Below are positions 63,486 through 64,000 of a stretch of DNA of 64,000 bases, in pieces. The notes below the pieces were generated by a model. The model was not told the DNA's origin. It worked only from the letters and a program-made list of their open reading frames with translations, and searched no databases. Source of the stretch: Undaria pinnatifida. Taxonomy: Eukaryota > Sar > Phaeophyceae > Laminariales > Alariaceae. Within the stretch, counting starts at the first letter, position 1, and each line of letters begins with the position of its first letter. Where the stretch lies: positions 7,467,103-7,531,102 of the forward strand of contig JABAKD010000024.1 in NCBI GenBank assembly GCA_012845835.1. The letters run 5' to 3'. The position numbers were made by a program, and so were the translations under genes.

Positions 63486-64000
63486 TGGGGGTGTTTGGTT
63501 GTGTGTTGTCATCTTCGTCGTGTGGGGTTTTGTTTGTTTTTGTCGAGCGAGATATTCTTCGCCACACCCCCACTGCTGGCGAGCTCACGCATTCACTTAC
63601 TACGTGTAGTCTGTGGTTGTCTTTTTTCTTTTGCCAATATCGGACGCGTACTGTTTTGTTTTGTTTTGTTTTTCTCGTAGCGCTGTGTAGCTCTCCTTCA
63701 CCTCGCTACATTCCCCCTGCTGGCGAGTTATCTTCCTTGCTTCGTTTTCGATTTCTCTCGTTTTGTCTTTATTTCTTCCTTCCTTTTTTTCCCCCTCCTC
63801 GGATTTGTATATCGTTTGGTTTATATGTGTGTTTTCACGTTAACCTCATCGTGACACCCTTCTGCATCCAGCACAACCTGCAGGGCACCAGGGGTGTGTA
63901 ATTCGCATACATTTTTTGAACCAGTTGTTGTGTTCGCTGTCCACATAGTAATGCTTCCCATGAACGCGTACCAGGTACATTTAATGCAAGGTTTCCGCGC
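63486..64000. other. No gene supported
   Basis: T-rich sequence with CCCCCTGCTGGCGAG and CCCCACTGCTGGCGAGC as a short repeat. The 3' part of the YgfZ-like gene might lie beyond the window. Confidence 0.35.

Overview
This is a eukaryotic, intron-rich and repeat-dominated nuclear window. There are no operons or ribosome-binding sites, introns run to several kilobases with GT-AG (once GC-AG) borders, short TTAGGG-type tracts lie inside introns, and transposon relics and satellites fill most of the rest. The leader of the main gene has a hydrophobic signal followed by a GRSF motif and an S/R/A/G-rich stretch, which looks like the bipartite plastid leader of algae with secondary plastids. I therefore favour a stramenopile alga, perhaps a brown alga with an expanded genome. 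That assignment is inference.

The main result is one gene on the + strand from 3879 to 29202. Nine small exons (1,251 nt including the stop) rebuild a 416-residue glutathionyl-hydroquinone reductase (ECM4/YqjG, Xi-class glutathione transferase). All eight junctions keep phase, and family motifs appear in the right order: CPWC active site, DPVFG, NESS, NNGVYRAGFA, TEAD, RDYP and LNPGGIVP. About 95% of the gene is intron. The introns hold decayed tandem copies of the gene's own exons (exon 2 once, exon 5 three times, exon 7 three times), a copia gag fragment, MITEs, a foldback element and minisatellites. One extra exon-5 copy is still open and contains a (GGT)n run that would encode a long polyglycine tract.

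From 30 to 47 kb no protein gene can be supported. The region holds a TGGGTAGCC-type minisatellite (29.2-30.1 kb), tiny nested LTR elements of TRIM type (32.5-35.6 kb), a large inverted repeat (40.2-40.7 kb), tandem repeats and a 1.1-kb minisatellite (44.1-45.2 kb). At 48.3-48.8 kb lies a small intact gene for a two-helix membrane protein with a Cys-rich loop; partial copies of its 5' and 3' parts lie on both sides. From 48.8 to 57.7 kb there are four copies of a ~260-bp repeat, one unexplained open frame (52.0 kb), GGGTC minisatellites and a second, complete TRIM element with 259-261-bp LTRs. At 61.8-62.0 kb there is a convincing single exon of a YgfZ/GcvT-like folate-binding protein; its gene is otherwise unresolved. 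The end of the window is GGT/GTT satellite.

Dispersed families tie the window together: a ~270-bp MITE with TIRs near ACGCGTGCTACGATAGAGGT (ten fairly complete copies), pogo-like MITEs starting TACAGT, a tRNA-derived SINE, and a GC-rich hairpin present twice with a compensatory base-pair change. Coordinates of repeats are read by eye and are accurate to roughly 5-20 bases unless exact ends are described.
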